Positions 44,586 to 54,835 of a stretch of DNA of 64,000 nucleotides are shown here, one piece after another. The stretch is from the NCBI GenBank assembly GCA_035763085.1, contig DASUBV010000339.1:3659-67658 (forward strand). The letters run 5' to 3'. The position numbers and the translations under genes are program-made. The notes beneath the pieces were generated by a model, which saw only the letters and a program-made list of their open reading frames with translations, was not told the origin of the DNA and searched no databases. Each line of letters begins with the position of its first letter. Position 1 is the first letter of the stretch. This stretch comes from DASUBV01 sp035763085 (GTDB lineage Bacteria > Actinomycetota > Actinomycetes > Streptosporangiales > Streptosporangiaceae).

Positions 44586-45455
44586 ATGACAGGCGGGCGC
44601 CGCGCCGCGGCGGCACGGCATGTCGCCGTGGCCTGCTGGCGCGCGACAGCATCTCTCGCCGACCGGGTCTGGTACACCCGCCCCGGCCTCCTGATGCTCG
44701 CCTACATCGCCCTCATCGCCGCCGGCCGCCTGGCCGCCCACAGCGCCGGGCGCACGTCGAAGGAAGCGGGCCTGGAGGTGGCGGCCGCAGTGCTGCTGTT
44801 CTGGTGCTGGCGAGTCGCCCGCGGCGGCCACCTGTCCCGCCTCCTCCTGCTGTTCAGCACCTGGTACGCGATCGGGTTCTCCGTCGCCCACCTGGCTACC
44901 TGGTGGGACATCCAGGACGCCGCCGTGCTGCTGATCAGCGCGGCTCAGCTAGCCCTGCTGCTCAGCCCGGCTGCTTACCTGGCGACCCGGCAGGACACGG
45001 CCAGGGCGTTCCGCAAGACCGGCCAGTGGCTGGTGCCCGTCGCCAGCGGCAGGCGCCGGGCCCCCTGGACCGAGCCGGCCCGCACGGCCCTGACGCTGCG
45101 GCTGCGGCCGCCGGGGTGGCTGCTCCTGACCGCTGCCGCCGCCGGGCTGCTGATCACGGCAGCGCTGCTGCCCGGCGTCCCCTACGCCGCCCTGCCGCAC
45201 TGCGTGCCAGGCGCCCCGCCGCCCGGCGGCGCCGCGCTGAACCGCTGCGCCGGGTTCTGGCACGGCCTGCCGCTGCCGGTCTGGACTGTCGGCTGGCGCC
45301 TGCAGCCGGCGGCCTGGATGGCGCTGGTGCGCGACTGTGTCCAGTGGCTGACGGTGAGCCTGGCCGCGCTGTACGCGATCTGGCTGGCCGATCATTGCCG
45401 GCCGACGTCCCTGCCCGCCGCGGATGCCGAGCCTGCCGCCGTGCCGGCCGCATGA
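44586..45455 (+). CDS. Hypothetical polytopic membrane protein
   Basis: A 289-residue protein with about six hydrophobic helices, including LLMLAYIALIAAGRLAA, VAAAVLLFWCWRVARGG, LLLLFSTWYAIGFSVAHL and AVLLISAAQLALLLSPAAYL. A Cys-containing loop (LPHCVPGAPPPGGAALNRCAG) has two cysteines that could form a disulfide outside the cell. I do not recognise the family. The ATG at 44586 is used; in-frame starts upstream (44493) would put the PPG repeat at the N-terminus. Confidence 0.6.
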   Translation: MTGGRRAAAARHVAVACWRATASLADRVWYTRPGLLMLAYIALIAAGRLAAHSAGRTSKEAGLEVAAAVLLFWCWRVARGGHLSRLLLLFSTWYAIGFSVAHLATWWDIQDAAVLLISAAQLALLLSPAAYLATRQDTARAFRKTGQWLVPVASGRRRAPWTEPARTALTLRLRPPGWLLLTAAAAGLLITAALLPGVPYAALPHCVPGAPPPGGAALNRCAGFWHGLPLPVWTVGWRLQPAAWMALVRDCVQWLTVSLAALYAIWLADHCRPTSLPAADAEPAAVPAA

Positions 45456-45552
45456 ACCCGGCGTCCGGGCCAGGCCACCCGCCGAGGGCTGCTCGGACTG
45501 CGGCTGTTCCTGAGCAGGAGGCAGGAGTACCTGCCCGTGCCGGGGCCGGCGG

Positions 45553-46932
45553 CTAGCGCCCGGCCGGCCGCATGAGCTTGCGGGCCGCCTCGGTCAGGCT
45601 GCCCGACAGCGACGGGTACACCGCGAAGGTGTGCGCCACCTGATCGACGGTCAGCATCTGCTCGACGGCCAGTGAGATGCCCAGGATGAGCTCGCTGGCC
45701 CGCGGCGCGACCACCACCCCGCCCAGGATGGTGCCGCCACTGCGGCTGGCGAACAGCTTGACGAAGCCGTCCCGGAAGCCCTGCATCTTGGCCCGCGCGT
45801 TGGTGGCCAGCGGCAGCTTGACCACCACGGCCTCGGCCTCCCCGGACTCGACGGCCTGCTCGGTGATGCCGACCGTGGCGATCTCCGGCTCGGTGAAGAT
45901 GGTCGCCGCCACATGGCTGAGCCTCAGCGGCTGGACCGCGTCGCCCAGGGCATGCCACATCGCGATGCGGCCCTGCATAGCGGCCACCGAGGCGAGCATC
46001 AGCACGCCGGTGCAGTCCCCGGCCGCGTAGACACCGGGCTGCGAGGTCCTGGACACCTTGTCCACGCCGATGAAGCCCCGGCTGTCCATGGCGACACCAG
46101 CCTGCTGCAGTCCCAGCCCGCTGGTGCTGGGCACCATGCCGACCGTCATCAGGCAGTGCGAGCCGCGCACGACCCGGCCGTCCTGCAGGATGACCGACAC
46201 CCCGGACGCGGTCCGCTTCACCTCCGTGCCGCGGGACCGGCTGAGCACGGTCATGCCGCGGCGCCGGAATACCTCCTCGACCACCACGGCGGCATCGGCG
46301 TCCTCGTGCGGCAGCACGTGCTCGCGGGAGGAGACGAGGGTGACCTGTGAGCCGAGCGCCTGGTAGGCGCCGGCGAACTCGGCGCCGGTCACCCCGGAGC
46401 CGACCACGATCAGCTCCGGCGGCAGCTCGGGCAGGTCGTACAGCTGCCGCCAGGTCAGCACCCGCTCCCCGTCGGGCTCGGCTCCGGGCAGGATCCGCGG
46501 GTGCGCGCCGGTGGCGATCAGCACGGCGTCCGCGGCGATCTCCCGGCCGCCGGCGGCGACGGTCCGCGGCCCGGTCAGCCGGGCCCGGCCGACGATGACC
46601 TCGACGCCCTCGGCCGCCAGCCGGGCGGCCACGTCGGCGGACTGGGCCACGGCCAGGTCGCGGACCCGCGTGTACAGGCGCGGGGCGTCCACGCTGACCC
46701 GGCGGGCGTCCACCTGGATGCCCAGCCCGGCCGCCCCCTCCAGCTCGGTCATCATGCCGGAGGTGGCGATGAGCGTCTTGGACGGCACGCAGTCCGTCAG
46801 AACGCACGCTCCGCCCAGGCCGTCGCGCTCCACGATGGTCACGGCGGCACCGAGCTGAGCGGCGACCAGGGCGGCCTCATACCCGCCCGGTCCGCCGCCG
46901 ATGATTACGACCCTGGGCTGCGGTTGGCTCAC
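45553..46932 (-). CDS. lpdA: NAD(P)H-quinone dehydrogenase (LpdA type)
   Basis: Flavoprotein disulfide reductase family member of 459 residues, matching M. tuberculosis LpdA (Rv3303c) through most of its length as I recall it: IIGGGPGGYEAALVAAQLG (FAD), DCVPSKTLIA, IVVGSGVTGAEFAGAYQALG (NAD), VYAAGDCTGVLMLASVAAMQ and the end TFAVYPSLSGSLTEAARKLM. The end lacks the HxxxxE catalytic pair of lipoamide dehydrogenases, so it is expected to reduce quinones rather than lipoamide. The active-site segment GGACVLTDCVPSK does keep both cysteines of a redox pair. Confidence 0.88.
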   Translation of the reverse strand: MSQPQPRVVIIGGGPGGYEAALVAAQLGAAVTIVERDGLGGACVLTDCVPSKTLIATSGMMTELEGAAGLGIQVDARRVSVDAPRLYTRVRDLAVAQSADVAARLAAEGVEVIVGRARLTGPRTVAAGGREIAADAVLIATGAHPRILPGAEPDGERVLTWRQLYDLPELPPELIVVGSGVTGAEFAGAYQALGSQVTLVSSREHVLPHEDADAAVVVEEVFRRRGMTVLSRSRGTEVKRTASGVSVILQDGRVVRGSHCLMTVGMVPSTSGLGLQQAGVAMDSRGFIGVDKVSRTSQPGVYAAGDCTGVLMLASVAAMQGRIAMWHALGDAVQPLRLSHVAATIFTEPEIATVGITEQAVESGEAEAVVVKLPLATNARAKMQGFRDGFVKLFASRSGGTILGGVVVAPRASELILGISLAVEQMLTVDQVAHTFAVYPSLSGSLTEAARKLMRPAGR

Positions 46933-46951
46933 GTTGCCCTATTATCCGCCC

Positions 46952-46971
46952 GGCACCGGACGGTCGGTGCC
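46952..46971. promoter_or_regulatory. Inverted repeat in the lpdA / ggct divergent region
   Basis: GGCACC-N8-GGTGCC in the 74-base space between the divergent lpdA and gamma-glutamylcyclotransferase starts. A possible operator for either gene; no more support than symmetry and place. Confidence 0.35.
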
Positions 46972-47006
46972 ACGTGGGGTGCGCTAGCCCCCTACGCTTG
47001 GCAATC

Positions 47007-47459
47007 GTGGCGATATACGCGGCGTATGGCAGCAACATGAACCCGGCACAGATGGCAGAACGCTGCCCGCACTCGCCGCAGCGCGGTACCGGCTGGCTGG
47101 AAGGCTGGCGGCTGACCTTCGGCGGCGAGGATCTCAACTGGGAGGGTGCCCTGGGCACCGTGGTCGAGGAGGCTGACTCGCGGGTTTTCGTCGCCCTGTA
47201 TGACCTGTCTGAGGCCGACGAGGCCGCCCTGGACAGCTGGGATGGCGCCACCCTCGGCTACTACCGCAAGTCCAGGGTCCGGGTTGCCACCCTCGACGGC
47301 GACGTCGTGGCCTGGCTGTATGTCATCAACGGCTATGAGGGCGGGGTGCCGTCCGCCCGCTACCTGGGCATCATGGCCGACGCCGCGGAAGCCGCCGGGG
47401 CGCCCGCTGACTACGTCGCCGACCTGCGCGCCCGCCCGTGTTCCTCGGTGGGCATCTAG
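47007..47459 (+). CDS. Gamma-glutamylcyclotransferase (AIG2/GGCT-like) family protein
   Basis: Protein of 150 residues beginning IYAAYGSNMNPAQMAERCP, the YGSN motif that binds the gamma-glutamyl group in this family. FGGEDLNWEGALGTVVEE and LYDLSEADEAALDSWDG (catalytic Glu region) follow. Family enzymes release 5-oxoproline from gamma-glutamyl compounds. The GTG at 47007 has no clear ribosome site and may be leaderless. It is 18 bases from a SoxR-type regulator on the same strand. Confidence 0.85.
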   Translation: MAIYAAYGSNMNPAQMAERCPHSPQRGTGWLEGWRLTFGGEDLNWEGALGTVVEEADSRVFVALYDLSEADEAALDSWDGATLGYYRKSRVRVATLDGDVVAWLYVINGYEGGVPSARYLGIMADAAEAAGAPADYVADLRARPCSSVGI

Positions 47460-47477
47460 GCCAGGCAGGCAGATCCG

Positions 47478-47954
47478 ATGACCGATTCACCAGCGAAAAC
47501 CCTGACCATCGCCGAGCTGTCGGCTCGCAGCGGCGCGGCCCCCTCCGCGCTGCGCTACTACGAGAGCATCGGCCTGATCCGGGCCGAGCGGACGACGGGC
47601 AACCAGCGCCGGTACCCCCGGTACATGCTGCGCCGGATCGCCTTCATCCGCGCCGGGCGGCAGCTGGGCCTGTCGCTGCGCGAGATCAAAGCCGCCCTGG
47701 ACACCCTCCCGGACAACAAGGCGCCGACCCGGCAGCAGTGGGGCCGGGCCGCGCGGACCTGGCAGAACCGCATCGACGACCGGATCGCCGAGCTGCAGCG
47801 GCTGTCGGACACCCTGGGCAGCTGCATCGGCTGCGGCTGCCTGTCGCTGCGGACCTGCGCGCTTTACAACCCCGCCGACACGGCCGCCACCCTGGGTGCG
47901 GGCGCCCGCTGGCTGCTGGGCGACGAATCCCCGGCTGGTTCCGCAGGAACCTAG
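47478..47954 (+). CDS. soxR: Redox-sensitive transcriptional activator, SoxR
   Basis: MerR-family regulator of 158 residues with HTH (LTIAELSARSGAAPSALRYYESIGLI, read in parts) and a dimer helix. The 2Fe-2S ligand set in CIGCGCLSLRTC fits CX2CXCX5C, so it should sense redox-cycling compounds. In actinobacteria SoxR often answers to the cell's own redox-active metabolites. I saw no typical SoxR box inside this window. It follows the cyclotransferase by 18 bases. Confidence 0.93.
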   Translation: MTDSPAKTLTIAELSARSGAAPSALRYYESIGLIRAERTTGNQRRYPRYMLRRIAFIRAGRQLGLSLREIKAALDTLPDNKAPTRQQWGRAARTWQNRIDDRIAELQRLSDTLGSCIGCGCLSLRTCALYNPADTAATLGAGARWLLGDESPAGSAGT

Positions 47955-47980
47955 GCAAAACGGGCGATGCGGCGGGCGGC

Positions 47981-48904
47981 TCAGTGGGCGGCGATGACCG
48001 AGATCATGAGGGCGATAGGGACCAGCACGGCGGCGATCGGGAGCCATGCCCAGTGGCTCTCCAGGACGCCGCCGGCGGCGCCGGCGCCGCGGGCTGCGTC
48101 GCAGCGCCTAGCCAGCTCGGCTGCCATCACGTGGCTGGGGTGCTGATTAGCCAGCTCCTTGGCCTTGTCCGGCATCCGGGCGAATGACGGCGTCGACCCC
48201 CGGTTCAGGCCAGTCTCCCAGGTCTCGCCCGGCGCGATCTCATACCGGCGCTGGGCCCGGTAGTCGTGCCGCTGGCGCCATTTCCGGGCACCAGTCCCTG
48301 ATCGCAGCTCAGCCCGGGCCCGGGAGCGCCGTGGCGAGTACAGCGCCCAGCTGTAGACCGTCTTCTCCGGCTTCGGGGCCGAGCGCTCGCACTGGATCTC
48401 GACGGAGTCGCCGAGGAAAACGCCCGCGACACCGCCCCACGGCACCCGGTAGTCCCGGAACGGGTTCAGCACGGTCAGGCCGGCGTCATCGCTGATCACC
48501 CTTGGCCGCAGCGTGCACACGTACATGAGCCCGGTCACGACCAGGAGCACGGCCGTGACCTGGACCGCGAACCAGCTGTGGGACTGAATAGCGAGGTCAA
48601 TGATGTTGGCCAGGGCGAAGGCGACCCAGACCCACCACAGCACCAGCGGCGGCATCAGCCGGAAGATCGTCCGGCCGTCCTCGGTGGTGCGCCAGGCGGA
48701 CTTCAGGATGGTAGTGCTCCCGCCGACACCCCGGCTGGCCATGCCCGCGGCCTGGCCAGGCCCGGGCGGAACGGGGCGCGCAGGCTTAGCGCCGGCGCCC
48801 TGCGTGACGGGATCAGGCGGCACGGGCCCGGGCATCGCCTGCGGAGCAGACGACCGGTCCGGCCGGCTGCCTCCCGAAGATGCCTGATCCTGCTCAGACG
48901 CCAT
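47981..48904 (-). CDS. Hypothetical membrane protein with PH-like domain
   Basis: A 307-residue protein. A disordered Pro/Gly start (1 to 60) leads to two membrane helices (about 84 to 104 and 110 to 130). A cytoplasmic domain then resembles bacterial PH domains (RVISDDAGLTVLNPFRDYRV, then PWGGVAGVFLGDSVEIQCE). An Arg-rich helix region and one more helix (PIAAVLVPIALMISVIAA) complete it. The ATG at 48904 has CAGGAG upstream. Function unknown. Confidence 0.8.
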   Translation of the reverse strand: MASEQDQASSGGSRPDRSSAPQAMPGPVPPDPVTQGAGAKPARPVPPGPGQAAGMASRGVGGSTTILKSAWRTTEDGRTIFRLMPPLVLWWVWVAFALANIIDLAIQSHSWFAVQVTAVLLVVTGLMYVCTLRPRVISDDAGLTVLNPFRDYRVPWGGVAGVFLGDSVEIQCERSAPKPEKTVYSWALYSPRRSRARAELRSGTGARKWRQRHDYRAQRRYEIAPGETWETGLNRGSTPSFARMPDKAKELANQHPSHVMAAELARRCDAARGAGAAGGVLESHWAWLPIAAVLVPIALMISVIAAH

Positions 48905-49400
48905 GGCGACGCTCCTGATGAGCCCAGAAAGTCCACGACCGCCCCGCTGGCGGCGCGGCCCCAAGCTTATGCGCTAAGGCCGATAGCCCCGTCTACCCCA
49001 ATGCTCCTAGCCAAACCCCGCCAGCCACCCCTGACCCCGGCAGCACCGGCCGCCCGGCCAGACCCACTCGCCCGCCAGCCCCCCGAGGCGGAGGCTAGCG
49101 GAAAGGAACGGGAGGGTGAAGCGGAGGACGCGCCTGACATGCGGTAATCCCTCCTGTAAAGCCTGGTCTGTCCGGACCGATGCCCTGAGGCGCCGTCAGG
49201 CGCCCGCGAGCGAGTCAGGCCGGGCGCCGGCGCCGTCTGGCCTGCGGAGCCCAGAGCGAGTCGGAGGGGCCGCCGAGGGCGCCTGGGCTGATGAGCCCGC
49301 GACGCGGGAAGGCACTGCCTCCAGGGCACCCCGCCGGCCCGCCGGCAAGCAGAGCGGGCCGGAGGGGCGCCGGCGGCGCCTCCCACCGGGTGAGGAGCAG
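48905..49400. other. Gap of 496 bases with degenerate direct repeats
   Basis: No gene seen. Three imperfect copies of an AGAGCGAGTCGGAGGGGC-like unit followed by GCC-rich sequence occur near 49204-49234, 49251-49282 and 49352-49381. The part next to 48904 should be the promoter of the minus-strand membrane protein. Confidence 0.5.
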
Positions 49401-50645
49401 CTAGCCAGTGACGGCTACGCCGGGAAGGGGAAGGGGAACGCTGGGGCCGCTGCCGCCGATGGCCGTCAGGGCGGTGGCCGCCATGAGCCGGACGCCGACA
49501 CCGATGGCCCGCTCGTCCACATCGAACACGGCCTGGTGGATGTCGAAATCGTCCGCCGAGCCCGGCCGCCGGGTGCCGAGCCGGGCTAGCGCGCCGGGGA
49601 TCGACTCCAGGTACCAGGCGAAATCCTCGCCGCCCAGGCTCTGCGCCGCCGGGGTCACCGACTCCGGGCCGAGCACCCGGTCGGCGGCGGCCTCGATCAT
49701 GGCCGTGCAGATGGCGTCGTTCACCGTCGGCGGGACGTTGCGCTGGTAGGTGATGTCGGCGACCACCCCGTAGGACATGGCCACGGACTCGACCAGCGAC
49801 TTGACCATGTCCGGGGCCGCGTGCCAGGCCTCGTCGTCCAGGCACCGCACCGTGCCCTCGACGATGCCGTCGTCGGGGATGGCGTTCGCTGCCGAGCCGG
49901 CCGAGACCCGGCCCCAGACCAGGCTCAGGCTGGAGCGCGGGTCAACTCGCCGGGACAGGGCGGCGGGAAGCTCGGTGATGATCTTGCCGAGGGCGAAGAC
50001 CAGGTCGGCGGTCAGGTGCGGCCGCGCGGTGTGCCCGCCCGGGCCGGACACCTTGACCTGGATCTTGTCGCAGGCGGCCGTGATCGGGCCCGAGCGGGTC
50101 CCGATCTTGCCCACGTCCAGTCGCGGGTCGCAGTGCAGGGCGAAGATCCGGTCGACCGAGGCGATCCCGCCGGCCGCCATCACGTCGACGGCACCGCCCG
50201 GCACCTCCTCGGCGGGCTGGAAGACCAGCCGCACCTTGCCGGGCAGCACTCCGGCGGCGCGGGCGCGGGCCAGGAACAGCCCGGTCCCGACCAGGATGGT
50301 CGTGTGCACGTCATGGCCGCAGGCGTGGCACGCCCCGCGCATGGTGGACCGGTAGGGGACGTCTTTCTCGTCGGTGATCGGCAGCGCGTCGATGTCGGCG
50401 CGCAGCGCCACGAGTGGCTCATCGGCCGACTGACCGCCGATATCCACGATCAGCCCGGTGCCCTTGGGCAGCACCATGGGGCGCAGCCCGGCCGCTTCCA
50501 GCCGCAGCGCGATTCGCCGGGTGGTCCGGTACTCGTGGTAGCCGGTCTCCGGGTGCGCGTGCAGGTCACGCCGGAAGTCGATGAGCTCCGCCTCGTGCCC
50601 GGCCAGGAAAGCGTCCAGCTCCCCTTCCAGGTCATGCTCGGCCAT
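49401..50645 (-). CDS. M20 family amidohydrolase
   Basis: Zinc or manganese amidohydrolase of 414 residues, cytoplasmic. Metal site residues are in RDLHAHPETGYHEY, ACHACGHDVHTT (His/Asp with the ligand Cys) and FQPAEEVPGGAVD (catalytic and metal Glu). The second domain handles dimer contact (VKVSGPGGHTARPH). The last metal ligand region is SLGGEDFAWYLESIPGAL. Relatives act on hippurate, N-acyl amino acids or indole-acetyl amino acids. The ATG at 50645 overlaps the end of the YbdK-like ligase by 14 bases. Confidence 0.9.
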   Translation of the reverse strand: MAEHDLEGELDAFLAGHEAELIDFRRDLHAHPETGYHEYRTTRRIALRLEAAGLRPMVLPKGTGLIVDIGGQSADEPLVALRADIDALPITDEKDVPYRSTMRGACHACGHDVHTTILVGTGLFLARARAAGVLPGKVRLVFQPAEEVPGGAVDVMAAGGIASVDRIFALHCDPRLDVGKIGTRSGPITAACDKIQVKVSGPGGHTARPHLTADLVFALGKIITELPAALSRRVDPRSSLSLVWGRVSAGSAANAIPDDGIVEGTVRCLDDEAWHAAPDMVKSLVESVAMSYGVVADITYQRNVPPTVNDAICTAMIEAAADRVLGPESVTPAAQSLGGEDFAWYLESIPGALARLGTRRPGSADDFDIHQAVFDVDERAIGVGVRLMAATALTAIGGSGPSVPLPLPGVAVTG

Positions 50646-51801
50646 GAACCGCCTCCCCCGGGCCGACGAAGCGATCGTCCGCGAACTCCGCCGCGAGCGC
50701 GTCCACGACATCGGGCAGGTCGCCGCCATTCTCGACGACGGCCCGCTGCCGCTCATACGACGCGCCCTGGTCGAGGACCTCGAACGCCACGCCGAGCTCC
50801 TCGGCGCAGCCGAGCCGCTCCGCCACCGGCTCCAGCTCGTGGACCAGCTCATACAACTGGTCACGCAGCGGGGCCGTCGACCCGTAATCGTCTGTTATTA
50901 CCATCGCATCCAGGCCATACCTGGTTGCGCGCCACTTGTTATCCCGGACCACCCAGGCGGCCGGCGCGGGCAGCTTGTACCCCCGGTCGAGCTGGGCGTC
51001 GAGCAGGTCGACAAGCGACTGCGCGAGAGCGGCGGCCATGCCGATCTCACGCAGCGTGGGCAGCCCGTCAAACATCCGGACCTCGACGGTGCCGAAGTCC
51101 GGGTGCGGCCGGATATCCCACCACACCTCCTTGATGCTCCGGATGGTACCGGCTCTCAGAAGCGTGTCCATGTAGTTCTCGAACTCACTCCAGTCCGTTA
51201 ATAGCTGTGGCGGCCCCGAGGTGGGCAGCCCGCCGAAGATCACGGACCGGCTCGAGGCGAGCCCTGTGTCGTGCCCGCTCCAGAACGGGCTTGATGCGGT
51301 CAGCGCCAGGAAATGCGGCAGGTAGCCGGCGAGCGCATTGACGATGGGTATCGCCTTGCTCCGGTCGCGAATACCCACGTGCACGTGCACGCCGAAAGTC
51401 TGGATCCTGCGGGCAAGCCACTGCAAATTCTCAAGCAGCTCGGCATATCGCTGAATAGGCGCCATCTTGGCATCCCGCCAGTCACTGACAGGATGAGTAC
51501 CAGCACAGGCCAGCATCGTACCGCGCTCACCGGTTATTCGCTGAAGTTGCGAGATTGTGGCGGCAAGGTCCCCCTTCGCCTCACCGACCGTGCTGCACAC
51601 CCCGGTGATGACCTCCACCGTGGACTGCATCAGCTCGTACTTCATCTTGGGATGCTCGCCGGACTCCGACACGCCCGGCACGGCGGCCAGCACCTCGCGT
51701 GCGTCCTGCCGGAGCATCCGGGTGTGCCGGTCGATGAGCTGCAGTTCCCATTCGATGCCCAGCGTGGGCCCGCGGGACGGATTCCAGGAGATCGCGGCCA
51801 T
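50632..51801 (-). CDS. Carboxylate-amine ligase, YbdK/GCS2 family
   Basis: Protein of 389 residues in the glutamate-cysteine ligase 2 (GCS2) family: LGIEWELQLIDRHTRML at the start, MQSTVEVITGVCST, IQTFGVHVHVGI (metal His residues) and the PHPDFGTVEVRMFDG end of the fold. Members join glutamate to an amine with ATP; many actinobacterial ones have unknown acceptors. The ATG at 51801 fits the family start. It overlaps the M20 amidohydrolase gene and lies 59 bases after the mutase gene. Confidence 0.87.
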   Translation of the reverse strand: MAAISWNPSRGPTLGIEWELQLIDRHTRMLRQDAREVLAAVPGVSESGEHPKMKYELMQSTVEVITGVCSTVGEAKGDLAATISQLQRITGERGTMLACAGTHPVSDWRDAKMAPIQRYAELLENLQWLARRIQTFGVHVHVGIRDRSKAIPIVNALAGYLPHFLALTASSPFWSGHDTGLASSRSVIFGGLPTSGPPQLLTDWSEFENYMDTLLRAGTIRSIKEVWWDIRPHPDFGTVEVRMFDGLPTLREIGMAAALAQSLVDLLDAQLDRGYKLPAPAAWVVRDNKWRATRYGLDAMVITDDYGSTAPLRDQLYELVHELEPVAERLGCAEELGVAFEVLDQGASYERQRAVVENGGDLPDVVDALAAEFADDRFVGPGEAVHGRA

Positions 51802-51860
51802 GCGCTGCTGCCTTTCGCTGCCGGGACCGGGGACGGGGCGGACGCCGCCTGGCGGGGCGG

Positions 51861-53441
<1,581 letters not shown>

Positions 53442-53603
53442 ACGACCAGATTATGGCGTGTGTTGGCGGGGTCCTAGGTGGGGAAGGTCACAGCGAGTGA
53501 CGCGCCGTGGTACGGCCGCAACATATGCTGCATCGCAGCCCTCAGCGGCGTCACGTGCGTAGTGTTCTGGTGCTGATCAGCGCGAGAGGTTGAGTACGGG
53601 AAA

Positions 53604-54800
53604 ATGAGAGCTGCTGCTCGTCTGCGTGCTGCTGCCCTGGCCGGGGCGGCCGGGGTCGTGACGCTGGCGCTGGTGCCCGCCGGGCCGGCCGTCGCGGGAG
53701 CCGCGCGCCTGGCGCACGCGGAGCACCCGGCGCAGCCGGGGAACGCCCGCCCGGACAAGGCGGCGCGGCAGGTGGTGGGCGGCACGCGGCTGGCCAGCCG
53801 CGGCGTCGTGGTGAACTATCCCGCCGGGCATCCGCGGCGGCTGCCGAAGGTGCCGGCCTCGGCCTACGTCATCGCTGACGCCACGACCGGCCAGGTGCTG
53901 GCGGCCCGTGACCCGCACGGCGAGTACGCCCCGGCCTCCACGCTGAAGATGCTGACCGCGATCACGCTGATCCCGCGGCTGGACCCGGACGCCCGGCTGC
54001 TCACCACCAGCCGGGCGGCCATGCAGGAGCCCAACGACGTGGGCATCCTGCCCGGCCACCGGTACAAGGCGGCCGACCTGTTCCGGGCGCTGCTGCTGAT
54101 CTCGGCCAATGACGCGGCGATGGCACTGACCCAGGCCACCGGCTCGTTCGACAAGGGCATGGCGCTGATCAACGCCGAGGCGCACCACCTGCAGGCCTAC
54201 GACGTGGTGGCCAAGCTGCCCAACGGGCTGCCCGCGCGCGGCCAGGTGGTGTCGGCCTATGACGAGGCGCTGATCGCCCGGCAGGCCCTGGCCACGCCGG
54301 CGTTCATGAAGTACGACCGGACGCCGTCCGCGCGGTTCAAGGTCAAGAACAAGAAGTGGGTCACGCTGGTCAACCAGAACAGCCTGCTGAGGGACTACCG
54401 CGGCGCCCTGGGCGGCAAGATCGGCTGGACGGTCAAGTCCAAGGCGACCTACATCGGCATGGCCAGGCGGCACGGCGTCACGCTAATCGTGACGGTGCTG
54501 CACTGCACGCCGCTGCTGGAGGTCAAGGCCGGCGAGGCGCTGCTGACCTGGGGCTTCGCGATGGACGGCAAGGTGCGCCCGGTCGGCACGCTGGTTCCGC
54601 CGCTCCAGCCGGCCGCGGCCAGCGCGACGCACAAGAAGGCCAGTCCGAAGTCGGTGCAGCTCAGCAACGAGGCCGCCGCCTCGTCCACCGGGGAGGACGC
54701 GGGGCTGGCCATCGGCGCGGGCATCGCCGCGGCGCTGGTGTTCGGGCTGGGCGCGCTCGCGGTCCGGCGCATGACGAGATCGGCGAGACGAGCTCGCTGA
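53604..54800 (+). CDS. D-alanyl-D-alanine carboxypeptidase (S11)
   Basis: Penicillin-binding protein of 398 residues trimming peptidoglycan pentapeptides. A signal peptide (1 to 31) is followed by the S11 domain with SxxK in PASTLK (Ser112, Lys115), the SAN motif in LISAND (167 to 169) and KIG in GGKIGWT (272 to 274), where KTG is more usual. A C-terminal membrane helix (about 367 to 385) with the basic end RRMTRSARRAR anchors it. It is alone on its strand between the mutase and trpS. Confidence 0.92.
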   Translation: MRAAARLRAAALAGAAGVVTLALVPAGPAVAGAARLAHAEHPAQPGNARPDKAARQVVGGTRLASRGVVVNYPAGHPRRLPKVPASAYVIADATTGQVLAARDPHGEYAPASTLKMLTAITLIPRLDPDARLLTTSRAAMQEPNDVGILPGHRYKAADLFRALLLISANDAAMALTQATGSFDKGMALINAEAHHLQAYDVVAKLPNGLPARGQVVSAYDEALIARQALATPAFMKYDRTPSARFKVKNKKWVTLVNQNSLLRDYRGALGGKIGWTVKSKATYIGMARRHGVTLIVTVLHCTPLLEVKAGEALLTWGFAMDGKVRPVGTLVPPLQPAAASATHKKASPKSVQLSNEAAASSTGEDAGLAIGAGIAAALVFGLGALAVRRMTRSARRAR

Positions 54801-54835
54801 GGCCCGGCCGTTCCGTTATGAGTAAGTCCTGACGG

